DNA of 64,000 bases, taken from positions 62,001 through 126,000 of the forward strand of contig NZ_BMDC01000001.1 in NCBI RefSeq assembly GCF_014635585.1, given 5' to 3'. Within the stretch, counting starts at the first letter, position 1. Every line of letters begins with the position of its first letter. Positions 43,404-51,859 of this stretch are shown here, in pieces. The position numbers and the translations under genes were made by a program. Under the pieces are notes generated by a model. That model ran no database searches. It saw only the letters and a list, made by a program, of their open reading frames with translations, and was not told the DNA's origin. The stretch is from Rothia aerolata (lineage in GTDB: Bacteria > Actinomycetota > Actinomycetes > Actinomycetales > Micrococcaceae).

Positions 43404-44150
43404 TTAGCGGCCGCGCATTGCCTTGCGGTCGGGGCGCATGCGGGTGGGATCAATGCCCTTGGGTACGCCCAGCATGTTGTTTCCGAGAGTGGAAATTCGG
43501 TTGTTCACCTGGTGGACTTCCTGCTGAGTCAGGGACTTAGGAAGCTTGTTCATCTCCTTGGTAATCTGCTTCAGCGGGGTCTGGCCCTCATCGTTGCCGG
43601 AGTTAATCACGTGTACCGGAACAGAAGGCACAACACGCTTTAGGCGCTTCTTCTCCTGGCTAATCAGGGCACCCACCGAGTTACGGGGGCCTTCGGTCAC
43701 CAGGACGACGCCGGGGCGGCCCAGCGCGCGGAAGACCATGGCCTGGGAGCGGGCATTCATCTGAACGGGCTGCTGCTCAACAATCCAGCCGCGGCGCAGA
43801 GAACTCATAGCGGCACCGGCCGCACCGGGCTGACCCTCAATCTGGCCAAAGGCAGCTCGTTCAGCGCGGCGGGAGAGAATCAGAATCGCCACCAGAACAG
43901 CAAAGGGAATACCGATGATGGTCCAGGTAATCCAGTTACCGGTGAGCACACCAATGAGGATGAAGACCAGCATGGTCACCAGAGCACCAAGAAGCATATA
44001 CCAGACAATGTTGGGGTCTGACTTCTTGGTCATCTCGAAGACCTGCTTCATCTGGGCAAACGTACCCGGACCTTTAGCCTTCTTCCGTTTCTCTTTTTCA
44101 GCCCGCTGTTGAGCTTTGGCTGCTTGCTTGTCAGAGCGTGTAGAAGCCAC
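43404..44150 (-). CDS. DUF4191 membrane protein
   Basis: A 248-residue protein of the actinobacterial DUF4191 family. A very basic N-terminus (Lys/Arg/Ala-rich, residues 1-27) precedes two hydrophobic segments (about 48-66 and 71-90). A soluble domain follows, with RRGWIVEQQPVQMNARSQAMVFRALGRPGVVLVTEGP and KKRLKRVVPSVPVHVI. It ends in a basic RMRPDRKAMRGR tail. The GTG start has AAAGGAA upstream. The gene almost always follows lipA in actinobacteria, as it does here on the same strand, 110 bases beyond. The function is unknown. Confidence 0.88.
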   Translation of the reverse strand: MASTRSDKQAAKAQQRAEKEKRKKAKGPGTFAQMKQVFEMTKKSDPNIVWYMLLGALVTMLVFILIGVLTGNWITWTIIGIPFAVLVAILILSRRAERAAFGQIEGQPGAAGAAMSSLRRGWIVEQQPVQMNARSQAMVFRALGRPGVVLVTEGPRNSVGALISQEKKRLKRVVPSVPVHVINSGNDEGQTPLKQITKEMNKLPKSLTQQEVHQVNNRISTLGNNMLGVPKGIDPTRMRPDRKAMRGR

Positions 44151-44260
44151 GTGGGTTTCCTTTACAGAACGAGTTGAGGGATTGCCCGCTAGCCGGACAT
44201 TTTGACTTCATCTTATATGAGAGAAGGCTCGATACTAAATCGTTTGCCCGTCTCTCTATC

Positions 44261-45268
44261 TTAGAAGCCAGCCGCTACCAGGGAGGAGGCTTCCTGAAGT
44301 GCAGCGCCGTCGTCGTCGATATGAGCCAGCTCTTCGGGAATGGGGTAGCCGTTGTGCTTCATAGCGCGCGCCCACAGGCGACCGGCGCGGTAGGAGGAGC
44401 GCACCATGGGCCCGGCCATCACGCCGGCAAAGCCAATCTCTTCGGCCATCTCGGAATACTTGATAAATTCCTGTGGCTTGACCCAGCGGTCAATGGGATG
44501 GAAGAGGGGGCCGGGGCGCAGGTACTGGGTCAGGGTAATGGTATCGCAACCGTAATCGTGCAGGTCGCAGAGGGCCTCGTAGATTTCATCATCGGTCTCG
44601 CCCATGCCCAGAATCAGGTTGGACTTGGTAATCATGCCGTTTTCCTTGCCCTGCTGGATTACCTCGAGGGAGCGCTCGTAGCGGAAGGCGGGGCGAATCT
44701 TCTTGAAGATGCGCGGAACGGTCTCAAGGTTGTGGGCGAAAACCTCGGGCTTGGCGTCGATTACCTGCTGTAGGTCTTCTTCCTTGCCCTTGAAGTCGGG
44801 AATCAGAATTTCTACACCGGTGCCGGGGGAGACCTTGTGAATCTGGCGGATGGTCTCGGCGTAGAGCCAGGCGCCGCCGTCGGGAAGATCATCGCGGGCA
44901 ACGCCGGTAACAGTGGTGTAGCGCAGGCCCATCTTCTTGACGTTCAGAGCAACCTTAATGGGCTCGGTCTTATCGAGGGCCACCGGCTTACCGGTGTCGA
45001 TAGCGCAGAAGTCGCAGCGGCGGGTACACTCTGAACCACCGATGAGGTAGGTTGCCTCGCGGTCTTCCCAGCACTCATAAATGTTGGGGCAACCGGCCTC
45101 TTCACACACGGTGTGCAGGCCCGAGCCGGTGGAGAGATCAATCATCTCCTTGTAGTTGGGGCCAACCTTTGCCTTGGTCTTAATCCAGTGAGGCTTCTTC
45201 TCCAGCGGAACAGCCATGTTGCGCTGTTCAACGCGGAGCAACTTGCGACCTTCAGCAGCTACGGTCAT
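44261..45268 (-). CDS. lipA: Lipoyl synthase
   Basis: LipA is a radical-SAM enzyme that inserts two sulfurs into protein-bound octanoyl groups to make lipoate. The start chosen is ATG 45268 (AAGGAG upstream; 335 residues). The auxiliary cluster cysteines are C55, C60 and C66 (CEEAGC.NIYEC), and the radical-SAM cluster cysteines are C81, C85 and C88 (CTRRCDFC). [14 protein letters not shown] and HNLETVPRI are further LipA motifs. It lies 84 bases after lipB on the same strand and supplies lipoate to the E2 protein encoded at 48403-50139. Confidence 0.97.
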   Translation of the reverse strand: MTVAAEGRKLLRVEQRNMAVPLEKKPHWIKTKAKVGPNYKEMIDLSTGSGLHTVCEEAGCPNIYECWEDREATYLIGGSECTRRCDFCAIDTGKPVALDKTEPIKVALNVKKMGLRYTTVTGVARDDLPDGGAWLYAETIRQIHKVSPGTGVEILIPDFKGKEEDLQQVIDAKPEVFAHNLETVPRIFKKIRPAFRYERSLEVIQQGKENGMITKSNLILGMGETDDEIYEALCDLHDYGCDTITLTQYLRPGPLFHPIDRWVKPQEFIKYSEMAEEIGFAGVMAGPMVRSSYRAGRLWARAMKHNGYPIPEELAHIDDDGAALQEASSLVAAGF

Positions 45269-45352
45269 TCGGGAAACGCTCCTTATAAACGTGTTCAAGT
45301 TCCTGGTGAGGAAAAAACAGACTCTGTGGTTCCAACGTTGGGCGGGGAAAAA

Positions 45353-46054
45353 TTATTTCGCCCAGGGAAGAGAAACAGAAGAATCTTCGGTGCCGGTGGG
45401 GGCGAAAACCTTGGCCAGCTGATCAGCGTGGTCCTGAAGTTTCTGCTCCACCAAATCCACTATGTCTGCGGGATTAACCGTTTTTCCTAGCTGGTCGCTG
45501 ATGGAGGTGACCCCGGCATCGGTAATTCCGCAGGGAACAAAAGAGCTGAAGGGGTCAAGATCGTTACTACAGTTAATCGCGAAGCCGTGCATGGTAGTGT
45601 TCTGGGCTACCCGAATACCAATCTGGGCAATCTTGCGGTCTTGCTGGCCCTCGCGCAGAATCCAGACTCCGCTTCTGCCCTCAACACGCTGGCCATCAAT
45701 GCCCAGCTCCGCCAGGGTCTCAATCATCACGTCTTCGCAGATACGCACGTAGCGCACCACATCGATGGGCTCAGGCAGGCGCACAATCGGGTAGCCCACC
45801 AGCTGGCCCGGGCCGTGCCAGGTGAGCTTACCGCCGCGGTCAATTTTGACTACGGGAATGGAATCGCCAACGGGGTACTCGTGGTCTCCGGTGCGCTTAC
45901 CGGCAGTAATCACGGGTTGATGTTCGAGAAGAAGAACGGTATTTTGTTGCTCTTCAGCGGCAACTTTGGCGTGGATTTTCTGCTGAAGCTCCAGTGCTTC
46001 ACTGTAATCAACGAAATCCGGGGCAAACCCCAACTTCTCAATCTTCAAGCTCAT
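45353..46054 (-). CDS. lipB: Octanoyl-ACP:protein octanoyltransferase
   Basis: LipB moves the octanoyl group from acyl carrier protein to lipoyl domains, the step before LipA. The 233-residue protein keeps the catalytic pair: Cys175 in FVPCGITDAGVTSI and Lys141 in RKIAQIGIR. Also visible are EHQPVITAGKR, IDRGGKLTWHGPGQLVGYPIV and GRSGVWI. The start is ATG 46054. It is divergent from the pseudokinase gene with about 190 bases between them. Confidence 0.96.
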   Translation of the reverse strand: MSLKIEKLGFAPDFVDYSEALELQQKIHAKVAAEEQQNTVLLLEHQPVITAGKRTGDHEYPVGDSIPVVKIDRGGKLTWHGPGQLVGYPIVRLPEPIDVVRYVRICEDVMIETLAELGIDGQRVEGRSGVWILREGQQDRKIAQIGIRVAQNTTMHGFAINCSNDLDPFSSFVPCGITDAGVTSISDQLGKTVNPADIVDLVEQKLQDHADQLAKVFAPTGTEDSSVSLPWAK

Positions 46055-46244
46055 GCTTCTAGCCTATCCCTAACCCGGCAGATTAGAAAATGTGGCTTCA
46101 CTAGACGTCCGGTGATTAAACAGTCAAATATTACGTAAATGTTTCATTGAATATGTAGCCATTCCTGTTGGTCTGACCAGCAAAAATGGGTCAACTGTGG
46201 ATAACCTCCAGCAGGTTCTTGCGCCTTATGCAAGAGTTTCTTCT

Positions 46245-47789
46245 ATGAAGAGCCATGCAGAAATCACATCGATGACAACGCCCTATTCTCTACCGAAAAA
46301 CTCGCACCGCCCGGCGGGGATTATCTTGCAGGACTGGCACCCCCAGACCACCGGGGCAGACGAGGACAGTGAAGAGGAGCCACCAGTGCCTCTGAACATC
46401 CTCTATACCCTCTACGCCACCGACTCCAAAACGGCGTGGGCAGCTGAGTATGCGGCGGGCGAGCAGAATTCTGGAGATTTGCCCAGCGCCACCTACACCG
46501 TGGTGGAGCTGAACTCCGAGCAGGGCAACCTTAAACCGGCCGAGCGGCTGTGTGCCCTGCCCGAGCAAGAACACCTAGCCACCGTGGTGGCCCTGGTGGT
46601 GAGCCAGGGTCGCGAGCAGGTGTGGCTTGAGCATCTTCCCGGCGGAACCCTACAGCAGGTGCTGGCGGCTCGAAAGGCCCTTACCGGGTCTGAGGTTGCT
46701 TCTCTTGCAGAGGATCTGGCAGAGGCGGTGGACTGGCTTCACCGCCAGCAGCTTGCCTTTTTCGATCTCTCCTCTGTTGATATTGGCTTTGACGCGCGCG
46801 GAAGGGCCAAACTGATTCTCCCCGAGAAAGAACTGCGCGGGGCTCCTGAGGCAATATGCGAAGACGCTTATAGTCGGGATATTTCCCGAGCAGCCGGCCT
46901 TATCTGGTTGGCCATTACCGGCGAAGATGCCGGTGAGCTCTCCCAGCGGGCACCCCTGTCGATGACCCACCCTGACTATCCAACCCAGTTGGGCGTGGTG
47001 CTGGAGGCCCTGATCGACCGAACCGGCGGGCACACACTGCAGGAGGCCGCGGCAATCTTGCGCAACCGCTTTGGGCAGGCCCCGGTGAACCTCTTTGAAA
47101 GCGTGCATCCCAGCCAGAGGGGGTTGCTGACTGCCGCGCCCCTGCCGCAGGAGTCTTCTGCCGCCCTCAACGTCAAGCGTTCGAGCTCCGAGCCCTATAA
47201 GTCGCGGGTGCGCGACCTCAACCGCCCCGTGCGCCGCCGCCTGGCGCCGTCCTTAAACCTCAAAAAGTGGATGCTTCCCGCCCTGGCCGTCCTGCTGTTT
47301 GCGGGCGGGGCGGTTGCCGCGCTTCAAGTCTTGGGGCAGGACGGCGCTCCACGGGCTGAATCTGCGCAGGGCCAGCAAGCCCCGGCGGAGGAAAGTGCTC
47401 CTAGTCCGGATGCTTCGCACCTACTGGGAGACTTGATCGAGGCCAGGAATCTGGCTCTTCGGGAATCTGATGTCACAGCGATTGCTGACTATGCTTCGGC
47501 TGACTCTCAGATAGCCCGTAGCGACCGCAATCTCATGGAAGAAGATACAGACGGTCGGCTGGCCGCAACCAGGCTGGTCGTGCTTGAGTCGCAATTGCTT
47601 GATCGGGAAGAAAATTCCCTGAGGCTCACCGCTACCTTCTCGGCCGAGGGCATCCCAGGTAGCGCCGCCGCGGAAAACCGCGAGAACAATATCGCTCTGG
47701 TCAACGGACAAATGCAGCAGAAGGTCACCGTAACTCTGGAAAAAACACCTCAGGGGTGGCGGCTCAGCACCGTTGAACCGGCTACATAG
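46245..47789 (+). CDS. Single-pass membrane pseudokinase
   Basis: A 514-residue protein (ATG 46245; GTG 46197 and ATG 46272 are other possible starts, none with a strong ribosome site). Residues 50-285 resemble a Ser/Thr kinase domain: LEHLPGGTLQQVLAARKALTGSEV and the catalytic-loop region LHRQQLAFFDLSSVDIGF. The HRD motif is FFD, the catalytic Lys and Asn are replaced, and DFG reads LPE, so phosphotransfer is very unlikely. A basic juxtamembrane stretch (RRRLAP), one membrane segment (about 342-363), an Ala/Ser/Pro/Gln linker and an external domain of about 115 residues with a mixed-strand end (VTVTLEKTPQGWRLSTVEP) follow. The layout resembles mycobacterial regulatory pseudokinases. The function is unknown. 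Confidence 0.7.
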   Translation: MKSHAEITSMTTPYSLPKNSHRPAGIILQDWHPQTTGADEDSEEEPPVPLNILYTLYATDSKTAWAAEYAAGEQNSGDLPSATYTVVELNSEQGNLKPAERLCALPEQEHLATVVALVVSQGREQVWLEHLPGGTLQQVLAARKALTGSEVASLAEDLAEAVDWLHRQQLAFFDLSSVDIGFDARGRAKLILPEKELRGAPEAICEDAYSRDISRAAGLIWLAITGEDAGELSQRAPLSMTHPDYPTQLGVVLEALIDRTGGHTLQEAAAILRNRFGQAPVNLFESVHPSQRGLLTAAPLPQESSAALNVKRSSSEPYKSRVRDLNRPVRRRLAPSLNLKKWMLPALAVLLFAGGAVAALQVLGQDGAPRAESAQGQQAPAEESAPSPDASHLLGDLIEARNLALRESDVTAIADYASADSQIARSDRNLMEEDTDGRLAATRLVVLESQLLDREENSLRLTATFSAEGIPGSAAAENRENNIALVNGQMQQKVTVTLEKTPQGWRLSTVEPAT

Positions 47790-47791
47790 CA

Positions 47792-47823
47792 AAGAAGCCG
47801 TGACCAGACGGTCACGGCTTCTT
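47792..47823 (+). terminator. Terminator after the pseudokinase gene
   Basis: AAGAAGCCGTGACC and GGTCACGGCTTCTT form a perfect 14-base stem with a 4-base loop, followed by CTTATT. It also faces the convergent membrane protein gene. Confidence 0.85.
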
Positions 47824-47840
47824 CTTATTGAGCTAAAAGT

Positions 47841-48236
47841 TTAGGCGAAAACCAGATCAAGACCCAGGGTTCCGAAAGCCAGGGCAATCAGGCCCAGACC
47901 GCCGGTAGCGTGGGCCAGAGCTACGTTACGGCCAGCCTCGGGATTACCCGCCAGCTTAGCAGACTTGTACTTCTTCTGGCCCAGGAAAGCTGCCACAGCA
48001 ACGCACAGACCCAGCACCATCTTGATACCTACCACCATGTGGTAGGCAGTGGGCATCTGGGCATTGCCGCTCATGCCGATGAAGTAGAGGGCAAAGCCGG
48101 TAATAATCTGAAGCAGGGCCGCATGGAACTGACCGGGCAGAACCACACCGCGCTTGAAGGTTCCGAGCCAGATACCAACCACCATGGTTGCACCTAGCAC
48201 GTGCAGGAAAACGAGAATACTTGTTGCGATAGCCAT
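47841..48236 (-). CDS. Small four-helix membrane protein
   Basis: A 131-residue integral membrane protein with four hydrophobic segments (about residues 4-22, 35-54, 66-85 and 108-130). HVLGATMVVGIWLGTF near the start, AYHMVVGIKMVLGL in the middle and AHATGGLGLIALAFGT near the end include evenly placed histidines. The arrangement recalls small haem- or copper-related membrane proteins of the DUF2214/CopD type, but I cannot assign a family. No operon partner is evident; terminators lie on both sides. It is unknown beyond topology. Confidence 0.7.
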   Translation of the reverse strand: MAIATSILVFLHVLGATMVVGIWLGTFKRGVVLPGQFHAALLQIITGFALYFIGMSGNAQMPTAYHMVVGIKMVLGLCVAVAAFLGQKKYKSAKLAGNPEAGRNVALAHATGGLGLIALAFGTLGLDLVFA

Positions 48237-48342
48237 AGCAGTAGTCTACGGAAGCTCGGCGCAATTTGCAGACACTGTGACAGTAAGTTGACTATGGCAA
48301 CCGCCACTTGAACAGTAGGCTGTCTATTTTTATGCAAGAAAA

Positions 48343-48377
48343 AGTGGGTGCCTTCCCACAAGGGGAAAGCACCCACT
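48343..48377 (-). terminator. Terminator after the E2 gene
   Basis: AGTGGGTGC and GCACCCACT form a stem with an inner TTCCC/GGGGAA pairing. On the minus strand it is followed by TTTTTC. It lies 26 bases beyond the E2 stop codon. Confidence 0.85.
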
Positions 48378-48402
48378 AAAGCCTAGCGAAAGCTAGCTAG
48401 TC

Positions 48403-50139
48403 TTAGAGACCCAGCTCAGCATCGAAAGCTGCTTCTTCCAGGCGCTGCTTGATGAAGTTCAAGAAGCGGCCTGCATCTGCGCCGTCAACCACGCGGTGGT
48501 CGTAGGTCAGCGAGAAGTAAGCCAGGCTACGAATAGCAATCACATCGTTACCCTCGGCATCCTGAACAATTGCGGGGCGCTTGTTGGTGGAGCCGATACC
48601 CAGGATTGCAACGTTGGGCTGGTTGATGATCGGGGTGAAGAAGACACCGCCGGTCTGACCGGTGGAGGAGATGGTGAAGGTGGAACCTGACAGCTCCTCG
48701 GGGCCAATCTGGCCGTTACGGGCACGGTTGGCAACGTCACCGATCTTCTTTGCGAGACCTGCAATGTTCAGGTCTCCCGCATCAGCAACCACGGGAACCA
48801 GCAGACCCTTGGGGGTGTCTACTGCCAGGCCGATGTTCTCGGAACCGTGGTAGGTGATTTCCTTGTAGTCATCTGACATGGAGGAGTTGAACTGGGGGAA
48901 CTGCTGCAGAGCCTCGGTCACAGCCTTGGTGAAGAAGGGCAGGAAGGTCAGCTTTGCGCCCTCGCGAGCCTGGAAAGCGTCCTTAGCCTTGTTGCGCAGG
49001 GCAACCAGGCGGGTCAGGTCGATTTCCTGAACGGTGGTCAGCTGGGCAGAGGTTGCCAGCGACTCCACCATGCGCTTAGCAACGGTCTGGCGAATACGGG
49101 GTGCCTTCTCAGTGGTACCGCGCTTGGAGGAAACCTCAACCTTAGGTGCTTCTGCCTTCTTGGGAGCCTCAGCCTTGGGAGCCTGAGAAGCAGCAGCGGG
49201 TGCAGCGGACTCGGCGGGTGCGGAGCTCTTCTTAGCCTCGACAGCAGCCTGAACATCCTGCTTGCGGATGCGGCCGCCAACACCGGTGCCCTTGATGGTG
49301 GAGAGGTCAATGCCCTCCTGCTTAGCCAGCTTGCGCACCAGCGGGGTCACGTAAACTTCGCCGTTACCCTCAGCCGCGGGAGCCTCTTCCTTCTTCTCTT
49401 CCTTGGCGGGTGCCTCAGAAGTCTGGGAGACGGTCTCTTCCTTCTTTTCTTCCTTTTCCTCGGCAGCGGGAGCTTCTTCCTTGGCGGAAGCCTCTTCCTT
49501 CTTCTCCTCGCTTGCAGCGGGAGCGGAAGCGTCGCCCACGATAGCCAGAACCTGGCCTACCTCGGCGTCCTCATCTTCCTGCACGCGGATTTCAAGCAGG
49601 GTACCTGCAACGGGGGAGGGAACCTCGGTATCAACCTTGTCGGTGGAAACTTCCAGCAGGGGCTGGTCGACCTCAACGGATTCGCCAACCTCAACCAGCC
49701 AGCGGGTCACGGTACCCTCGGTGACTGATTCACCCAGGGCGGGCAGGGTAACTTCCTGGCCGGAAGCTGAGCCGGAGGAAGCTGCTGCGGGAGCCTCTTC
49801 CTTCTTCTCTTCCTTTTCCTCGGCAGCGGGAGCTTCTTCAGCCTCGGCTTCGGGTGCCTCTTCCTCTTCTTCCTCAGCGGAATCGTCAGCTGCGGCACCG
49901 GAGCCGTCGCCAATGATAACCAGGGCACCGCCAACCTCAACATCCTCGTCTTCTTCAACGAGAATCTTCTCAACGGTACCTGCTACGGGGGAGGGAACCT
50001 CGGTATCAACCTTGTCGGTGGAAACTTCCAGCAGCGGATCGTCAACAGAGACGGTATCGCCGACCTCAACCAGCCAGCGGGTCACGGTACCTTCGGTCAC
50101 TGATTCGCCCAGTGCGGGCAGTTCTACGGTAGTAGACAT
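48403..50139 (-). CDS. sucB: Dihydrolipoamide acyltransferase E2 (2-oxoacid dehydrogenase)
   Basis: The core E2 component of a 2-oxoacid dehydrogenase complex, 578 residues from ATG 50139 (AAGGAG 12 bases upstream). Two lipoyl domains have lipoyl-lysines at K43 and K168, each in STDKVDTEVPSP. Long E/A/K-rich linkers follow each. A peripheral E3-binding domain (TPLVRKLAKQEGIDL) begins near residue 270. The C-terminal catalytic domain has SGSTFTISSTGQTGG and YDHRVVDGADAGRF with the active-site His. In actinobacteria such an E2 next to lpdA often serves both pyruvate and 2-oxoglutarate complexes. The symbol sucB follows common usage; dlaT is equally defensible. lpdA is 101 bases upstream. Confidence 0.93.
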   Translation of the reverse strand: MSTTVELPALGESVTEGTVTRWLVEVGDTVSVDDPLLEVSTDKVDTEVPSPVAGTVEKILVEEDEDVEVGGALVIIGDGSGAAADDSAEEEEEEAPEAEAEEAPAAEEKEEKKEEAPAAASSGSASGQEVTLPALGESVTEGTVTRWLVEVGESVEVDQPLLEVSTDKVDTEVPSPVAGTLLEIRVQEDEDAEVGQVLAIVGDASAPAASEEKKEEASAKEEAPAAEEKEEKKEETVSQTSEAPAKEEKKEEAPAAEGNGEVYVTPLVRKLAKQEGIDLSTIKGTGVGGRIRKQDVQAAVEAKKSSAPAESAAPAAASQAPKAEAPKKAEAPKVEVSSKRGTTEKAPRIRQTVAKRMVESLATSAQLTTVQEIDLTRLVALRNKAKDAFQAREGAKLTFLPFFTKAVTEALQQFPQFNSSMSDDYKEITYHGSENIGLAVDTPKGLLVPVVADAGDLNIAGLAKKIGDVANRARNGQIGPEELSGSTFTISSTGQTGGVFFTPIINQPNVAILGIGSTNKRPAIVQDAEGNDVIAIRSLAYFSLTYDHRVVDGADAGRFLNFIKQRLEEAAFDAELGL

Positions 50140-50240
50140 ATTTCTAACTATCTCCTTGTAGATGCGGAAACTTTTATCTTGTGCCGGTTGGCGAGAGCCC
50201 CTGTGCACAGGGAATCTCGCCAACCTAACCAATCAAACTT

Positions 50241-51611
50241 TTAGCCGTGCAGGGGAGCGCCAGCCAGAGCCATTGCAGCCTCGCCCAGGGACTCGTTCTG
50301 GGTGGGGTGAGCGTGGATGAACTGAGCGACGTCTTCGGGGAAGGCCTCCCAGACAACCCACATCTGAGCCTCACCGATCTGCTCGCCCATACGCTTACCA
50401 ACCATGTGGACACCCACAATGGGGCCGTCCTTTTCACGGACTACCTTGACGATACCGCCGGTGCCCAGAATGGAGGACTTACCGTTACCAGCCAGGTTGT
50501 ACTCGGTGGTTTCGATGTTTTCCTTGCCGAACTTCTCTTCTGCCTTGGGCTGGGTGTAGCCGATGGAAGCAATTTCGGGGTTGGTGAAGGTGACCTTGGG
50601 GATGTTGATGTCTTCAACAACCATGGGGTTCAGGCCGGCAATTTCTTCGGCGACGAAGCGACCCTGCTGGTAGCCACGGTGGGCCAGCTGAACGCCGGGA
50701 ACAATATCGCCGATTGCGTAGATGTTACCCACGCCGGTGTGCAGGCGCTCGTTGGGAATCACGAAGCCGCGATCCATGGTGATGCCCTGCTCTTCGAAAC
50801 CGAAGCCCTCGGTGTTGGGGCCACGGCCAACAGCAACGAGAACCAGGTCAGCCTCAAATTCCTTGCCGTCTGAGAGGGTTACCTTGGCGCCGTTGGAATC
50901 CTGCTCGACCTTCTCGAAGAAGGTACCCAGGTTGTACTTGATGCCGCGCTTCTTGAACTCGCGCTCAACAATCTTGATAACGGAGGGATCCTCATTGGGA
51001 ACCAGGTGGGGCAGACCCTCGATGATGGTGACGTCTACGCCCATGGAGTTCCACAGAGATGCAAACTCAGAGCCAATCACACCGCCGCCGAGCACGATTG
51101 CGCTCTTGGGCAGGTAGTCCATCTCAAGTGCCTCGGTAGAGGTGATCACGCGGTCGCGAATCTCCAGACCGAAGGTCTTGGAAACTGAACCGGTGGCAAG
51201 GACGATGTGCTTACCCTTGTACTCGGTTCCATCAACGGTGACGGTGTCCTCAGCGGTGAGCTTACCCTCACCCTCAATCACGGTAATCTTCTTCATCTTG
51301 AGCAGACCAGACAGGCCCTTGAACTTGCCTGCCACGATACCGTTCTTGTAGTCGCGCACCTTTGCCATATCAATGGATTCGAAAGATACGTTAACGCCGA
51401 CCTTCTCAGATTCCTTAGCTTCTTCTGCAACTTCTGCTGCGTGCAGGTAAGCCTTGGTGGGAATACAGCCGGTATGCAAGCAGGTACCGCCCAGCTTGCC
51501 CTTTTCAATCAGACCAACGGTGAAACCGAGCTGAACTGCACGAAGTGCTGCGGAGTAGCCTGCGCTACCGCCACCGAGAACTAGAATGTCGAATTCTTGA
51601 GCTGTTGCCAA
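50241..51611 (-). CDS. lpdA: Dihydrolipoamide dehydrogenase (E3)
   Basis: A flavoprotein that reoxidises dihydrolipoyl groups of E2 with NAD+. The 456 residues include the FAD loop ILVLGGGSAGYSAALRA, the redox-active disulfide C44/C49 in GGTCLHTGCIPTK, the NAD loop VLGGGVIGSEFASLW, IYAIGDIVPGVQLAH for FAD, and the C-terminal catalytic His-Glu in HAHPTQNESLGEA. It is directly upstream of the E2 gene on the same strand and probably co-transcribed with it. Confidence 0.96.
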   Translation of the reverse strand: MATAQEFDILVLGGGSAGYSAALRAVQLGFTVGLIEKGKLGGTCLHTGCIPTKAYLHAAEVAEEAKESEKVGVNVSFESIDMAKVRDYKNGIVAGKFKGLSGLLKMKKITVIEGEGKLTAEDTVTVDGTEYKGKHIVLATGSVSKTFGLEIRDRVITSTEALEMDYLPKSAIVLGGGVIGSEFASLWNSMGVDVTIIEGLPHLVPNEDPSVIKIVEREFKKRGIKYNLGTFFEKVEQDSNGAKVTLSDGKEFEADLVLVAVGRGPNTEGFGFEEQGITMDRGFVIPNERLHTGVGNIYAIGDIVPGVQLAHRGYQQGRFVAEEIAGLNPMVVEDINIPKVTFTNPEIASIGYTQPKAEEKFGKENIETTEYNLAGNGKSSILGTGGIVKVVREKDGPIVGVHMVGKRMGEQIGEAQMWVVWEAFPEDVAQFIHAHPTQNESLGEAAMALAGAPLHG

Positions 51612-51812
51612 GGTTAGACGCTCCCTTGCGTAGGTTGGAATTAATCCCTTGCTTGAGTTTGCACTTACAGCTTATCGTGTTCCCCTCGGCACGGTGTGAA
51701 ACCACACATGAGGTTTGGCACAGTAAGCAGTGCGACCTTTTCATCTACCGTACCCCAAACCGACGGTAGAGAGATAAAAGTGACCCTATATTATCTTGAG
51801 CCGCGAGATAGA

Positions 51813-51850
51813 AAGAGCCGGTGCTGTTTACATAAACTTCACCGGCTCTT
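51813..51850 (-). terminator. Hairpin after pepA
   Basis: AAGAGCCGGTG and CACCGGCTCTT pair around an inner GTTTA/TAAAC stem. On the minus strand only TTTCTATCTC follows, so termination may be partial. It separates pepA from lpdA. Confidence 0.65.
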
Positions 51851-51859
51851 GACAGAATT

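Noticed and set aside
49403-50161. Plus-strand Ser/Ala/Thr-rich frame over the E2 gene
   Set aside because: Created by the repetitive Glu/Ala/Lys linkers of the E2 gene read backwards.
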